A stretch of DNA of 64,000 nucleotides. Source: Rheinheimera sp. Lineage in GTDB: Bacteria; Pseudomonadota; Gammaproteobacteria; Enterobacterales; Alteromonadaceae. Shown here one piece after another: positions 56,288 through 64,000 of the stretch. The translations under genes were made by a program, and so were the position numbers. Each line of letters opens with the position of its first letter. Position 1 is the first letter of the stretch. The stretch spans positions 992,001-1,056,000 of the forward strand of contig NZ_JAUYGV010000006.1 in NCBI RefSeq assembly GCF_030690345.1, in the 5' to 3' direction. Under the pieces are notes generated by a model. It saw nothing but the letters and a program-made list of their open reading frames with translations, ran no database searches and was not told the DNA's origin.

Positions 56288-57243
56288 TGCAGCTGAGCGG
56301 TGTATTTGAGCCCTTGCTGGCGCAGTTAAATAGTGGCGTTGTTGTTCTGGATAGCCAGTATAGGGTGGTGTTTTTCAATCAGTTTATTGCCAGGCGCGCC
56401 AACGTAATATTGACGGCAGTACAGGGGCAATCTTTGTTTGATGTATTTGACGATTTACCCAAAGCCTGGTTGCAACGAAAGCTGGACAGCGTGCGGGAAT
56501 TACAAGTACCGTCATTCAGTAACTGGGAACAACGCCAGTATATTTTTAAGTTACCGCATTTACGCCCGCTAAGCACCGGCAGTGATTATATGGCGCAAAA
56601 TTGCAGCATTATGCCGCTGACTGCGCCAGGTGGTAATGCCAGCTATCTGTGTATTTTAATTGAAGATGCCACAGATGCATTTTTTTACCAGCAACAGTTA
56701 CAAAGCAGTATGTTGCAGTTAGAGCTTGCCAACCGTACTGATGGTTTGACCGGCATCTATAATCGTCGTTATTGGCAACAGCAGTTGCAGCAGGAGCTAT
56801 TACGGGCGACCCGCTACCAACATCCGCTGTCTTTATTGTTGTTTGACCTGGACAAGTTTAAACAACTCAATGATACCTACGGCCATCAGGGCGGGGACGC
56901 CGTTCTGACTGCAGTGGCACAGTCTATCAGTGCCTTATTGCGTGACACTGATATATTTGGTCGCTATGGCGGTGAGGAGTTCGGTGTAATATTGCCTGAA
57001 ACAACGCTCAGTGGAGCTTTGATGGTAGCAAACCGCATTTGTTCGACGATCGCAGAAAAAACGATAAATTATAATCAGCAAGACATCGCATTAACACTCA
57101 GTATCGGTGTATCAAGCTTTGAGCAGCAAAGCGCAGATGAAATGATCCAACAAGCTGATATCGCCCTATACAATGCAAAGCGACAGGGGCGCAATTGTGT
57201 GCGGACTTATGTCGCGGAAGGTTATCTGCAAAAGGTAAAATGA
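56287..57243 (+). CDS. PAS-GGDEF diguanylate cyclase
   Basis: A 318-residue protein with an N-terminal PAS-like domain (about 10-125) and a GGDEF domain (about 150-315). The active site is GGEEF in RYGGEEFG, and the inhibitory site RxxD (RDTD) stands five residues upstream, so feedback-inhibited c-di-GMP synthesis is expected. No receiver domain in this protein. Its ATG shares a base with the CheC-like stop (TGATG). Confidence 0.92.
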   Translation: MQLSGVFEPLLAQLNSGVVVLDSQYRVVFFNQFIARRANVILTAVQGQSLFDVFDDLPKAWLQRKLDSVRELQVPSFSNWEQRQYIFKLPHLRPLSTGSDYMAQNCSIMPLTAPGGNASYLCILIEDATDAFFYQQQLQSSMLQLELANRTDGLTGIYNRRYWQQQLQQELLRATRYQHPLSLLLFDLDKFKQLNDTYGHQGGDAVLTAVAQSISALLRDTDIFGRYGGEEFGVILPETTLSGALMVANRICSTIAEKTINYNQQDIALTLSIGVSSFEQQSADEMIQQADIALYNAKRQGRNCVRTYVAEGYLQKVK

Positions 57244-57263
57244 TGCTGCGGCACACTTTGTCG

Positions 57264-57293
57264 TTGACAGACGTCTGAAAGTCTGTGCATAGT
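57264..57293 (+). promoter_or_regulatory. thr operon promoter
   Basis: A perfect -35 TTGACA (57264-57269) and a -10 CATAGT (57288-57293), spacer 18. Predicted transcription start is about 57300-57301, at the first base of thrL. Confidence 0.55.
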
Positions 57294-57300
57294 GAATGCG

Positions 57301-57360
57301 ATGAAAATAAAAACGACTGTACTCACCACCATTATTATTACCACCAACCCTTCGGGGTAG
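57301..57360 (+). CDS. thrL: thr operon leader peptide
   Basis: A 19-residue peptide, MKIKTTVLTTIIITTNPSG, with six Thr and three Ile codons. That composition is the classic sensor of threonyl- and isoleucyl-tRNA supply in thr attenuation. The last codons and stop form a small ACCC-UUCG-GGGT hairpin (57347-57358). There is no Shine-Dalgarno before it; the predicted promoter would start transcription at the ATG. Confidence 0.9.
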   Translation: MKIKTTVLTTIIITTNPSG

Positions 57361-57423
57361 GAGGTCGGCGGTGTGTTGTCTTAAAAAAGACCCGTGACCT
57401 CAAATGTCACGGGTCTTTTTTTT
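57361..57423 (+). terminator. thr attenuator
   Basis: A 16-bp stem (57383-57398 with 57106-relative partner at 57406-57421), 7-nt loop, ending in a run of T. A competing pairing of GAGGTC (57361-57366) with GACCTC (57396-57401) would break the terminator stem and could act as antiterminator. Confidence 0.92.
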
Positions 57424-57510
57424 GGCTCTGTTATTTCAGAGCCACTAAAAAACCAACAAAGAGTCGCGATAACTGACCACTACAGTAATTAATGCGCAAG
57501 GAGTTTTAAC

Positions 57511-59970
57511 ATGAGGGTGCTCAAATTTGGCGGTTCGTCGCTGGCGTCAGTTGACCGTTTTGCCGGGGTTGCACAAATAGTGCAACAACTGACTACCACT
57601 GACCGTATCTGTCTGGTGTTGTCGGCGCCGCAGGGGGTGACCAACACCCTGGTTGAGCTGACCGATTTAGCTTATCTGGGATCCGATTTCAGTGCGCTGC
57701 TTAAGCAACTGGCTGACCGCTATCAGGCGCTGGCATCTGAAGCAGCGCAGTTGTTTCCCTCAGCAGAGCTGGCTGGTTTGCAGCGGGTAGCACAGGCGCA
57801 GCTGACACAGTTACAGGCACAACTTACCGGTATTCAGCTGTTGCGGCATTGTCCGGACCATATAAAAGCGCAGATCCTGGGCCTGGGTGAGCAATTCAGT
57901 GTGGCGCTGATGACGGCGCTGCTAAATGCCAAACAGTTACAGACCGTGGCGCTGGACGCCATCAGCCTGGTAAAAAGCAGTGGCGACTATTTAAATGCCA
58001 GCGCCGATATTGCCGCCTCAGAGCAGACCTTACAACAGGCTATTGCCGGCCAGAGCGCTCAGGTATATGTGATTGCCGGTTTTGTTTCCAGCAATGCTCA
58101 GGGCGAAACCTGCTTGCTCGGCCGTAATGGCTCTGATTATTCCGGCGCTATTGTCGCCGCCAGTATCCGTGCTGCGGCCTGCGAGATTTGGACCGATGTC
58201 GATGGCGTATACAGCGCTGATCCGCGCCAGGTCAAAAACGCCAAACTGATTGATAAACTGTCGTATGACGAGGCCATGGAGTTGTCATATTTTGGCGCCA
58301 AGGTACTGCACCCGAAAACTATAGGCCCGCTGGCACGTTACAATATTCCCTGTTATATCAAAAACACGCTTAACCCGGCGGCGCCAGGCACCTGTATTGA
58401 TAACAACGGTGAGGGCGATGCGCTGGTAAAAGGGATTTCCAGTCTCGAGCATCTGGCGCTGATCACGGTATCCGGCCCGGGCTTAAAAGGCGTAGTGGGG
58501 ATGGCCAGTCGCGTATTTGCTTCTATGGCAAGGGCACAGATTTCGGTCAGTTTAATTACCCAGTCATCGTCTGAATTCAGCATCAGCTTCTGTGTACCAC
58601 AGTTGCATTTAGCAGCAGCAAAAAAAGCGCTGCAGCAGGAGTTTGAACTGGAGCTGCAAACCGGCTTATTGCGCGAGCTGAGCATTTTATCTGACATGGC
58701 AATCGTCAGCCTGGTGGGTGATGGTATGCGACAGCACCGTGGTGTAGCCGCCAAGTTTTTTGCCTCCTTAGCCCAGGCGCGGGTCAATGTGGTGGCCATC
58801 GCTCAGGATAGCAGCGAGCGCTCTATTTCTGCGGTTATCGAGCAGGCCGCCTGTAAAAATGCGGTGAAGGTATGTCATGAAAATTTCTTCAGCCATATCC
58901 CCAGCATTGATGTGTTTTTGGTTGGCTGCGGTGTAGTGGGCAGTGAACTGCTGGCACAAATTCAGCGCCAACAGGCTTTTTTACACAGCCGCCAGGTGAA
59001 GCTGAATGTCTACGGTATTGCCAACAGCTCGGCGACCTTATTACAGAACGACGGCATCGACTTAGCAAACTGGCAGTCACAACTGGCACAGGCAAAAGCG
59101 CCGTTTTCCGTGGAGTTGCTCAGCCAATTTGCGCAGCAACAGCACCTGACTAACCCGGTACTGGTTGACTGCACCAGCTCAGAGCAGGTAGCTGCGCAGT
59201 ATGCTGATTTTCTCGCGGCCGGCTTCCATGTTGTGACGCCGAACAAAAAAGCCAACACAGCTTCCTTTGCCTATTACCAGCAATTGCGGCAACTGGCACA
59301 GCAAAACCGGCGGCGTTTTCTGTATGAGACTACCGTGGGTGCCGGTTTACCGGTGATTGATACCTTGCAGGGCTTGCTCAATGCCGGTGACGAGCTGCTG
59401 GCCTTTGAAGGTATTTTATCCGGCTCTTTATCTTATATGTTTGGCGAGTTGGAGCAGGGTGTCGCCTTATCGGATGTAACGAAAAAGGCCAAAGCACTGG
59501 GCTTTACCGAGCCTGACCCGCGTGATGATTTATCCGGCATGGATGTGGCGAGAAAATTATTAATTCTGGCCCGTGAAGCTGGCATGACGCTGGAGCTCAG
59601 TGATGTAGAAGTGGAGTCGGTGCTACCGCTTGACTTTGCTGCCGGCGCAACGGTGGATGAGTTTATCGCGCAATTGCCGCAGTTAGATGCGGCCTTTGCC
59701 AAACGCATTGCCTCAGCGAAAGCCGAAGGCAAGGTACTGCGCTATATCGGCGAAATTGTTGATGGTAAGTGTAAGGTTGCGATAAAGGCACTGGATGCGG
59801 AACATCCGCTGGCGAAGGTGAAAGACGGTGAAAACGCGCTGGCTATCCACACCCGCTATTATCAGCCGATCCCGTTTGTGCTGCGCGGTTATGGTGCCGG
59901 TGCCGCGGTAACCTCTGCCGGGGTATTCAGCGATATTATGCGCACCCTTGGCTGGCAACAACAGGTGTAG
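57511..59970 (+). CDS. thrA: Bifunctional aspartokinase I / homoserine dehydrogenase I
   Basis: An 819-residue fusion enzyme (E. coli 820). The aspartokinase domain begins [15 protein letters not shown]; paired ACT-type regulatory regions follow (for example [20 protein letters not shown] and [22 protein letters not shown]); the homoserine dehydrogenase domain has the NAD(P)-binding [11 protein letters not shown] and [19 protein letters not shown]. It catalyses the first and third steps from aspartate to threonine and is expected to be threonine-inhibited. AAGGAG precedes the ATG. Confidence 0.98.
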   Translation: MRVLKFGGSSLASVDRFAGVAQIVQQLTTTDRICLVLSAPQGVTNTLVELTDLAYLGSDFSALLKQLADRYQALASEAAQLFPSAELAGLQRVAQAQLTQLQAQLTGIQLLRHCPDHIKAQILGLGEQFSVALMTALLNAKQLQTVALDAISLVKSSGDYLNASADIAASEQTLQQAIAGQSAQVYVIAGFVSSNAQGETCLLGRNGSDYSGAIVAASIRAAACEIWTDVDGVYSADPRQVKNAKLIDKLSYDEAMELSYFGAKVLHPKTIGPLARYNIPCYIKNTLNPAAPGTCIDNNGEGDALVKGISSLEHLALITVSGPGLKGVVGMASRVFASMARAQISVSLITQSSSEFSISFCVPQLHLAAAKKALQQEFELELQTGLLRELSILSDMAIVSLVGDGMRQHRGVAAKFFASLAQARVNVVAIAQDSSERSISAVIEQAACKNAVKVCHENFFSHIPSIDVFLVGCGVVGSELLAQIQRQQAFLHSRQVKLNVYGIANSSATLLQNDGIDLANWQSQLAQAKAPFSVELLSQFAQQQHLTNPVLVDCTSSEQVAAQYADFLAAGFHVVTPNKKANTASFAYYQQLRQLAQQNRRRFLYETTVGAGLPVIDTLQGLLNAGDELLAFEGILSGSLSYMFGELEQGVALSDVTKKAKALGFTEPDPRDDLSGMDVARKLLILAREAGMTLELSDVEVESVLPLDFAAGATVDEFIAQLPQLDAAFAKRIASAKAEGKVLRYIGEIVDGKCKVAIKALDAEHPLAKVKDGENALAIHTRYYQPIPFVLRGYGAGAAVTSAGVFSDIMRTLGWQQQV

Positions 59971-59975
59971 TAACG

Positions 59976-60944
59976 ATGCAGAAAACTTCTGAATTAGTCC
60001 GTGCGGATCACCTGAAACGTTATTATGCCCCGGCTTCAACCGGCAATTTCTCGGTTGGCTTTGATTTGCTCGGTGCGGCCTTTGAGCCGCTAAGCGGTGA
60101 ATTATTTGGCGACGTGCTGGATATTGTTGCTGAACAAGCAGAGCTTAGCCTGGATATTGTCGGCCGCTATGTGCATCAGTTGCCGCAAAACACCGATGAC
60201 AACCTGGTGCTGAGTTGCTTCTACGCCTTTGAACAAAAAGTGGGCCGCACGCTGCCGCGCTTAGCCCTGCGGCTGCATAAAAATTTGCCGGTGGGCAGTG
60301 GTCTGGGTTCCAGCGCTTGTTCTATAGTGGTGGCCTGCTACGCCTTTAACGATTACTTTGGTCAGCCGTTAGCGCAAGCTGAATTGCTGCAGCTGATGGC
60401 GCAAGCCGAAGGTGGCGTTAGTGGCAGTGTGCATTATGACAATGTAGCGCCTTCGTACTTTGGCGGTTTGCAACTGATGTTGCCGCAAAGTGCAGCCATT
60501 TGCCGCAGCTTGCCGTGGTTTGCGCATTGGCGTGTGGTACTAAGCTACCCCGGCACTGTGCTGTCGACTAAAGCTGCCCGCGCCGTATTGCCGCAGCAAT
60601 TGAGCCTGGCGCACAGCATTGCTTTTGCCGGTATGTTAAGCCGCTTTGTCAGTGCCATGTATGCGCAGGATGAAGACGATGCTGCTGCGGCCTTGCAGGA
60701 TTTGGTGGCCGAACCGGCGCGCACGCCGTTACTGCCGGAGTTGCCAGCGCTCAGAGCTGCACTGGCAGAGCTGGGCATTTTGCATCTGGGCATCTCCGGT
60801 GCCGGCCCAACGTTATTTGCCTTATGTCGTGATGATGCGCAGGCGCAGCTTGCCGCTGATTATTTATCACGGCATTATGAAAAGAATCAGGACGCGACCA
60901 CACAAATTTGTCGCTTGTCATTAGCCGGCGCCCGGGCGCTGTAG
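59976..60944 (+). CDS. thrB: Homoserine kinase
   Basis: A 322-residue GHMP kinase. The ATP loop is PVGSGLGSSACS, with SGSVHYDNVAPSYFGG and the C-terminal GISGAGPTLFAL. It has about 12 extra residues at the N-terminus compared with E. coli ThrB before the conserved YYAPASTGNFSVGFD. It phosphorylates homoserine before ThrC. It starts five nt after thrA. Confidence 0.96.
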   Translation: MQKTSELVRADHLKRYYAPASTGNFSVGFDLLGAAFEPLSGELFGDVLDIVAEQAELSLDIVGRYVHQLPQNTDDNLVLSCFYAFEQKVGRTLPRLALRLHKNLPVGSGLGSSACSIVVACYAFNDYFGQPLAQAELLQLMAQAEGGVSGSVHYDNVAPSYFGGLQLMLPQSAAICRSLPWFAHWRVVLSYPGTVLSTKAARAVLPQQLSLAHSIAFAGMLSRFVSAMYAQDEDDAAAALQDLVAEPARTPLLPELPALRAALAELGILHLGISGAGPTLFALCRDDAQAQLAADYLSRHYEKNQDATTQICRLSLAGARAL

Positions 60945-60953
60945 GAATTACAC

Positions 60954-62237
60954 ATGTTGTTAACCAATATTAAAGTGCCTGCTGAGCAGGTGGATTTTTT
61001 ACAGGCAGTACGTCAGGGCCTGGGCCGCGACCAGGGTTTATTTTTTCCCACCAGCTGGCCAAAACCGGATATCGCAGCGCTGCTGAATATGTCGCTGGTG
61101 GAGCGCAGCAGTGCCATTTTACAAGCGCTGATTGGCGATGAGCTAAGCGCGGCAGAGCTAAGTGCGATGGTCAGTAACGCCTTTACCTTCCCTGCACCGC
61201 TGGTGCCGGTGGCGGATGATGTGGCTTGCCTGGAGTTGTTTCATGGCCCGACGCTGGCCTTTAAAGACTTCGGCGGCCGTTTTATGGCTCAAGCCCTGGC
61301 TAAAGCGCAGGCCGGTAAAAAAACCACCATTGTTACTGCCACCTCGGGTGATACCGGGGCAGCTGTAGCGCATGCGTTTTATCGCCAGCCCGGTGTGCAG
61401 GTGGTTATTTTATTCCCGAAGGGCAAGATAAGCCCGTTGCAGGAAAAGCTGTTTACCACCTTAGGTGAAAATATCACTACTCTGGCGGTAGACGGTGACT
61501 TTGACCAGTGTCAGGCTCTGGTAAAACAGGTATTTGATCATAAAGCACTGGTGGATAAGCTCAGCATTAATTCGGCCAACTCCATTAATATCAGCCGTTT
61601 GTTTGCGCAAATTTGCTACTACTTTGAAGCTGTGGCGCAAGTGCCGGCAAATAAGCGTGACCAACTGGTGATTGCGGTACCCAGTGGTAACTTTGGTAAT
61701 TTAACCGCCGGCTTAATTGCTAAGGCACTGGGCCTGCCAATTAAACGGATGGTAGCAGCCACTAATGCTAATGATACCGTGCCGCGCTATTGGCGCAGCG
61801 GCGACTGGCAGCCCAAAACCACAGTTGCCACCTTATCGAATGCGATGGATGTGGCTGCGCCGAATAACTGGCCGCGGGTTGAAGCCTTGCTGGCACAGGG
61901 CGTGATCAGCCGTGATGATATTGAAGCGGTGATGGTAGATGAAGATGATACGGTGCTTGGCGTGCGTCAGCTGTCACAACTGGGTTATTTAAGTGAGCCG
62001 CATGCAGCCGTGGCTTACAGAGCGTTAAAGCGCAGCCTGCAGCATGGCGAGTACGGTATTTTCCTTGGCACGGCACATCCGGCCAAGTTTAAAGAGCAGG
62101 TAGAAAACATTCTCGGTACACCGATTGCGCTGCCCGAAGCCTTAGCGCGCTGCGCAGCCGAACAGGGGCTAAGCAAAGATATTCCGGCCGACTTTGCCGT
62201 GCTGCAGCAGGAATTGCTGAAACTGGAGCAAGCCTGA
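60954..62237 (+). CDS. thrC: Threonine synthase
   Basis: A 427-residue PLP enzyme that converts O-phosphohomoserine to threonine. The PLP lysine is in [10 protein letters not shown], with [15 protein letters not shown] and the phosphate-binding [12 protein letters not shown]. Full length (E. coli 428). AGGA lies before the ATG, and the last base of its stop is the first base of ung. Confidence 0.97.
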   Translation: MLLTNIKVPAEQVDFLQAVRQGLGRDQGLFFPTSWPKPDIAALLNMSLVERSSAILQALIGDELSAAELSAMVSNAFTFPAPLVPVADDVACLELFHGPTLAFKDFGGRFMAQALAKAQAGKKTTIVTATSGDTGAAVAHAFYRQPGVQVVILFPKGKISPLQEKLFTTLGENITTLAVDGDFDQCQALVKQVFDHKALVDKLSINSANSINISRLFAQICYYFEAVAQVPANKRDQLVIAVPSGNFGNLTAGLIAKALGLPIKRMVAATNANDTVPRYWRSGDWQPKTTVATLSNAMDVAAPNNWPRVEALLAQGVISRDDIEAVMVDEDDTVLGVRQLSQLGYLSEPHAAVAYRALKRSLQHGEYGIFLGTAHPAKFKEQVENILGTPIALPEALARCAAEQGLSKDIPADFAVLQQELLKLEQA

Positions 62238-62893
62238 TGCCGTGGCAGCAGTTATTAGGGCAGGAGAAAACCGAGCCGTATTTTCTTGCTACGCTGGAGC
62301 AGGTGAAACAAGCGCGGCTGGCAGGCCAGGTTATCTACCCGCCGGAAGCGGACGTGTTTAACGCTTTTAAGCTGACGGAGTTAGACAACCTTAAGGTGGT
62401 GATCCTGGGGCAAGACCCTTACCACGGACCGAATCAGGCGCATGGTTTGGCGTTTTCAGTTCGCCCCGGGGTGCGCACGCCACCGTCACTGCAAAATATG
62501 TATAAAGAGCTGGCACTGGAATATGCTGACTTTCAGATCCCGGCGCACGGCTGTCTGGAGGCCTGGGCAAAGCAGGGCGTGTTGCTGCTTAATACGGTGC
62601 TTACCGTGGTAGCAACGCAGGCCAACTCGCACCGGCATTTGGGCTGGGAGCAGTTTACCGATAAGGTGATTGCACAAATCAGCGCACAGTGTCAGGGCAT
62701 CGTATTTTTGCTTTGGGGTTCGCATGCGCAGAAAAAGGGCCGCCTGATAGACCGGCAACGCCATTTTGTGCTGGAAGCACCGCATCCGTCACCGCTGTCG
62801 GCACATCGTGGTTTTCTCGGTTGTGGCCACTTTAAACAGGCAAACGAGCTATTGGTTAAGCAGGGTAAAACCCCGATTAACTGGCAGTTGTAG
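62237..62893 (+). CDS. ung: Uracil-DNA glycosylase
   Basis: A 218-residue family 1 UDG removing uracil from DNA. The water-activating motif GQDPYHG has D60, and [11 protein letters not shown] is the DNA-intercalation loop. Length is close to E. coli Ung (229). It is translationally coupled to thrC by a TGATG overlap, an unusual partner for a threonine gene. Confidence 0.97.
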   Translation: MPWQQLLGQEKTEPYFLATLEQVKQARLAGQVIYPPEADVFNAFKLTELDNLKVVILGQDPYHGPNQAHGLAFSVRPGVRTPPSLQNMYKELALEYADFQIPAHGCLEAWAKQGVLLLNTVLTVVATQANSHRHLGWEQFTDKVIAQISAQCQGIVFLLWGSHAQKKGRLIDRQRHFVLEAPHPSPLSAHRGFLGCGHFKQANELLVKQGKTPINWQL

Positions 62894-62909
62894 CGGATAG
62901 CAGAAGCAA

Positions 62910-62939
62910 AAAACGCCCGCTGTTGCCAGCGGGCGTTTT
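62910..62939. terminator. Bidirectional terminator between ung and the DUF3545-type gene
   Basis: A 12-bp stem (AAAACGCCCGCT with AGCGGGCGTTTT) and 6-nt loop, serving both converging genes. Confidence 0.9.
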
Positions 62940-62940
62940 G

Positions 62941-63114
62941 TTACAATTCGATATCGGCCAGTTCCGGTTCAATGGTCCAGTCGATGTCGCTCAGCTCCTT
63001 TTTCAGGCGCTGGCGCTCTTTCAACTGTTCTATTTCGCGCCATTTACGCTTTACCGCACGAGGTTTGGCGGCAGGGCGTTCCAACATATTCAGTAAGTCT
63101 TCGAAGCTTTCCAT
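62941..63114 (-). CDS. DUF3545-type small protein
   Basis: A 57-residue basic-then-acidic protein, starting MESFEDLLNMLERP and containing the family-like KRKWREIEQLKERQRLKKEL. Ends with an acidic tail. GAGAGG is 8 nt before the ATG. The pattern KRKWREIE...KDRxRL is what I know from DUF3545 proteins of marine gammaproteobacteria; function unknown. It converges with ung. Confidence 0.75.
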   Translation of the reverse strand: MESFEDLLNMLERPAAKPRAVKRKWREIEQLKERQRLKKELSDIDWTIEPELADIEL

Positions 63115-63233
63115 AGTTTGGCCTCTCTGATAGTTGTTGTCTGTTAATTGTTGTTATTTTCAACAAAGGATTTACCACAATTTGCCTGAAAATAAAACAA
63201 CTAAGTGACAAGACTATGACAGGTCGGAGCTTT

Positions 63234-64000
63234 TTACTGATTTTTTTGCTGCAAAAACGCCTTAATTAATGCCTGAGTAGAGCTGTCCAGCCGGCTGGCA
63301 TCGTGGCCTGTTAATGCCTGATAAATCGGGCCGGACAGCTGTTTACCTAACTCAACGCCCCATTGATCAAACGAATTTAAGCCCCACAGCACACCCTGAC
63401 AAAATACTTTATGCTCATATAACGCAATTAAGGCGCCAACGTAGTAGGGTGACAACTCCGGCAGCAGCAATGTATTGCTCGGCTTGTTGCCCGGCGACAC
63501 TTTATGCGGTGCCAGTGCAGCAGCTTGCTCTGCTGTCATACCGGCAGCCAGACATTCGTCGGTGGCCTCCTGTAATGTTTTGCCTTGCATTAACGCCTGG
63601 GTTTGCGCAAAGCAGTGCGCAGCTAAGCGCTGATGATGATCCGCCAGGCTATGCGCCGGTTTAACTGGCAGAATAAAATCAGCCGGTACCGCTAACGCAC
63701 TTTGGTGCAACAACTGATGATAAGCATGCTGGCCATTGGTACCGGCATCGCCCCAAATTACCGGTGCGGTGGCATCGGTTAACGGCGCACCGTTAATATC
63801 AACACTCTTGCCGTTAGACTCCATATCCAACTGCTGCACATAAGAGGGCAGCAGGCGCAGATAATGGCTGTATGGCAATAAGGCCTGCGCCTGACAGCCA
63901 AAGCCGTTGATATACCAGATGCCGAGTAACGCCAGCGTCAGCGGCATATTTTCTGCTTGCGGTGCAGTAATAAAATGCTGATCCATCGCTTCGGCGCCTT
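63234..64000 (-). CDS. pgi: Glucose-6-phosphate isomerase, 3' part
   Basis: The C-terminal 254 or so residues; the frame is open to the window edge. The motif GTNGQHAYHQLLHQ carries the active-site His, and FDQWGVELGKQL has the catalytic Lys. The alignment with E. coli Pgi (AMDEHF...DQWGVELGKQL) is continuous. It interconverts glucose-6-phosphate and fructose-6-phosphate. The N-terminal half lies beyond position 64000. Confidence 0.96.
   Translation of the reverse strand, partial: GAEAMDQHFITAPQAENMPLTLALLGIWYINGFGCQAQALLPYSHYLRLLPSYVQQLDMESNGKSVDINGAPLTDATAPVIWGDAGTNGQHAYHQLLHQSALAVPADFILPVKPAHSLADHHQRLAAHCFAQTQALMQGKTLQEATDECLAAGMTAEQAAALAPHKVSPGNKPSNTLLLPELSPYYVGALIALYEHKVFCQGVLWGLNSFDQWGVELGKQLSGPIYQALTGHDASRLDSSTQALIKAFLQQKNQ

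Noticed and set aside
57236..57241. TAAAAT as -10 for the thr operon
   Set aside because: It has no -35 at proper distance, and the TTGACA/CATAGT pair downstream is better.
1..64000. Insertion sequences, prophage, tRNA or rRNA genes
   Set aside because: No transposase, integrase or phage structural protein, and no recognisable tRNA or rRNA sequence was seen; I could not run a covariance-model search, which would be decisive for tRNA.

Overview
The window looks like a chromosomal segment of a gammaproteobacterium. It has a complete Na+-translocating NADH:quinone reductase operon with NqrM, FabV enoyl-ACP reductase, RdgC, PcnB, DksA, BolA and an enterobacterial-type thrLABC operon. Content and gene style fit the Rheinheimera/Alishewanella/Arsukibacterium group, but that placement is an inference from protein character, not a database result. 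Base composition appears balanced. I see no rRNA, tRNA, insertion sequence, prophage or CRISPR array. Coding is dense, with many 1-8 nt overlaps between consecutive genes.

Layout. (1) 0-16.9 kb follows the E. coli yadGH-pan-folK-pcnB-gluQ-dksA neighbourhood: the end of yadH, the aspartate decarboxylase PanP (panD is absent), then on the minus strand panC, panB, folK, pcnB, gluQ and dksA. Inserted between PanP and panC are a DUF2959-like lipoprotein gene, a small membrane protein gene, a fumarate reductase operon led by a UbiA-family prenyltransferase, and two overlapping SLC13-type transporters with inserted RCK_C/TrkA_C domains. (2) 17.2-23.3 kb holds pepB, hrpB and mrcB. (3) 23.3-27.9 kb, where E. 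coli K-12 has fhuACDB, holds an accessory cassette: two ToxR/CadC-like membrane regulators with extracytoplasmic propeller-like domains flanking a gene for a short exported peptide. This is the best candidate for an undescribed system. (4) 27.9-33.0 kb: hemL, pyrB, hemJ, clcA and erpA, the last with a near-consensus IscR type 1 site over its promoter. (5) 33.0-39.0 kb: a small unlisted membrane protein gene, a small XRE regulator, ampG, a hypothetical gene, a periplasmic cyclophilin gene, yajG, rlmG, alkB-like and bolA. (6) 39.1-47.8 kb: fabV, nqrABCDEF, apbE and nqrM, which together make and mature the sodium-pumping NADH dehydrogenase. (7) 47.9-57.2 kb: a periplasmic metallo-beta-lactamase-fold protein, a hybrid sensor kinase with HPt, an HDOD protein, rdgC, and a signalling module of sensor kinase, CheY-like receiver, CheC-like phosphatase and diguanylate cyclase. 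(8) 57.3-64.0 kb: the thr attenuator and thrABC, ung, a small DUF3545-type gene, and the 3' part of pgi.

Joint functions. PanP, PanB and PanC supply beta-alanine, ketopantoate and pantothenate. UbiA-like and FrdABCD point to anaerobic fumarate respiration with a dedicated quinone step. NqrA-F, ApbE (covalent FMN attachment) and NqrM (iron delivery) form one assembly line. ThrABC carries aspartate to threonine under leader-peptide control. Points of detail worth noting are a probable AUU start for pcnB shared with E. coli, four 22-23 bp tandem repeats upstream of pcnB, a possibly leaderless thr leader peptide, and two small genes (33091-33264 and 62941-63114) that are easily missed.
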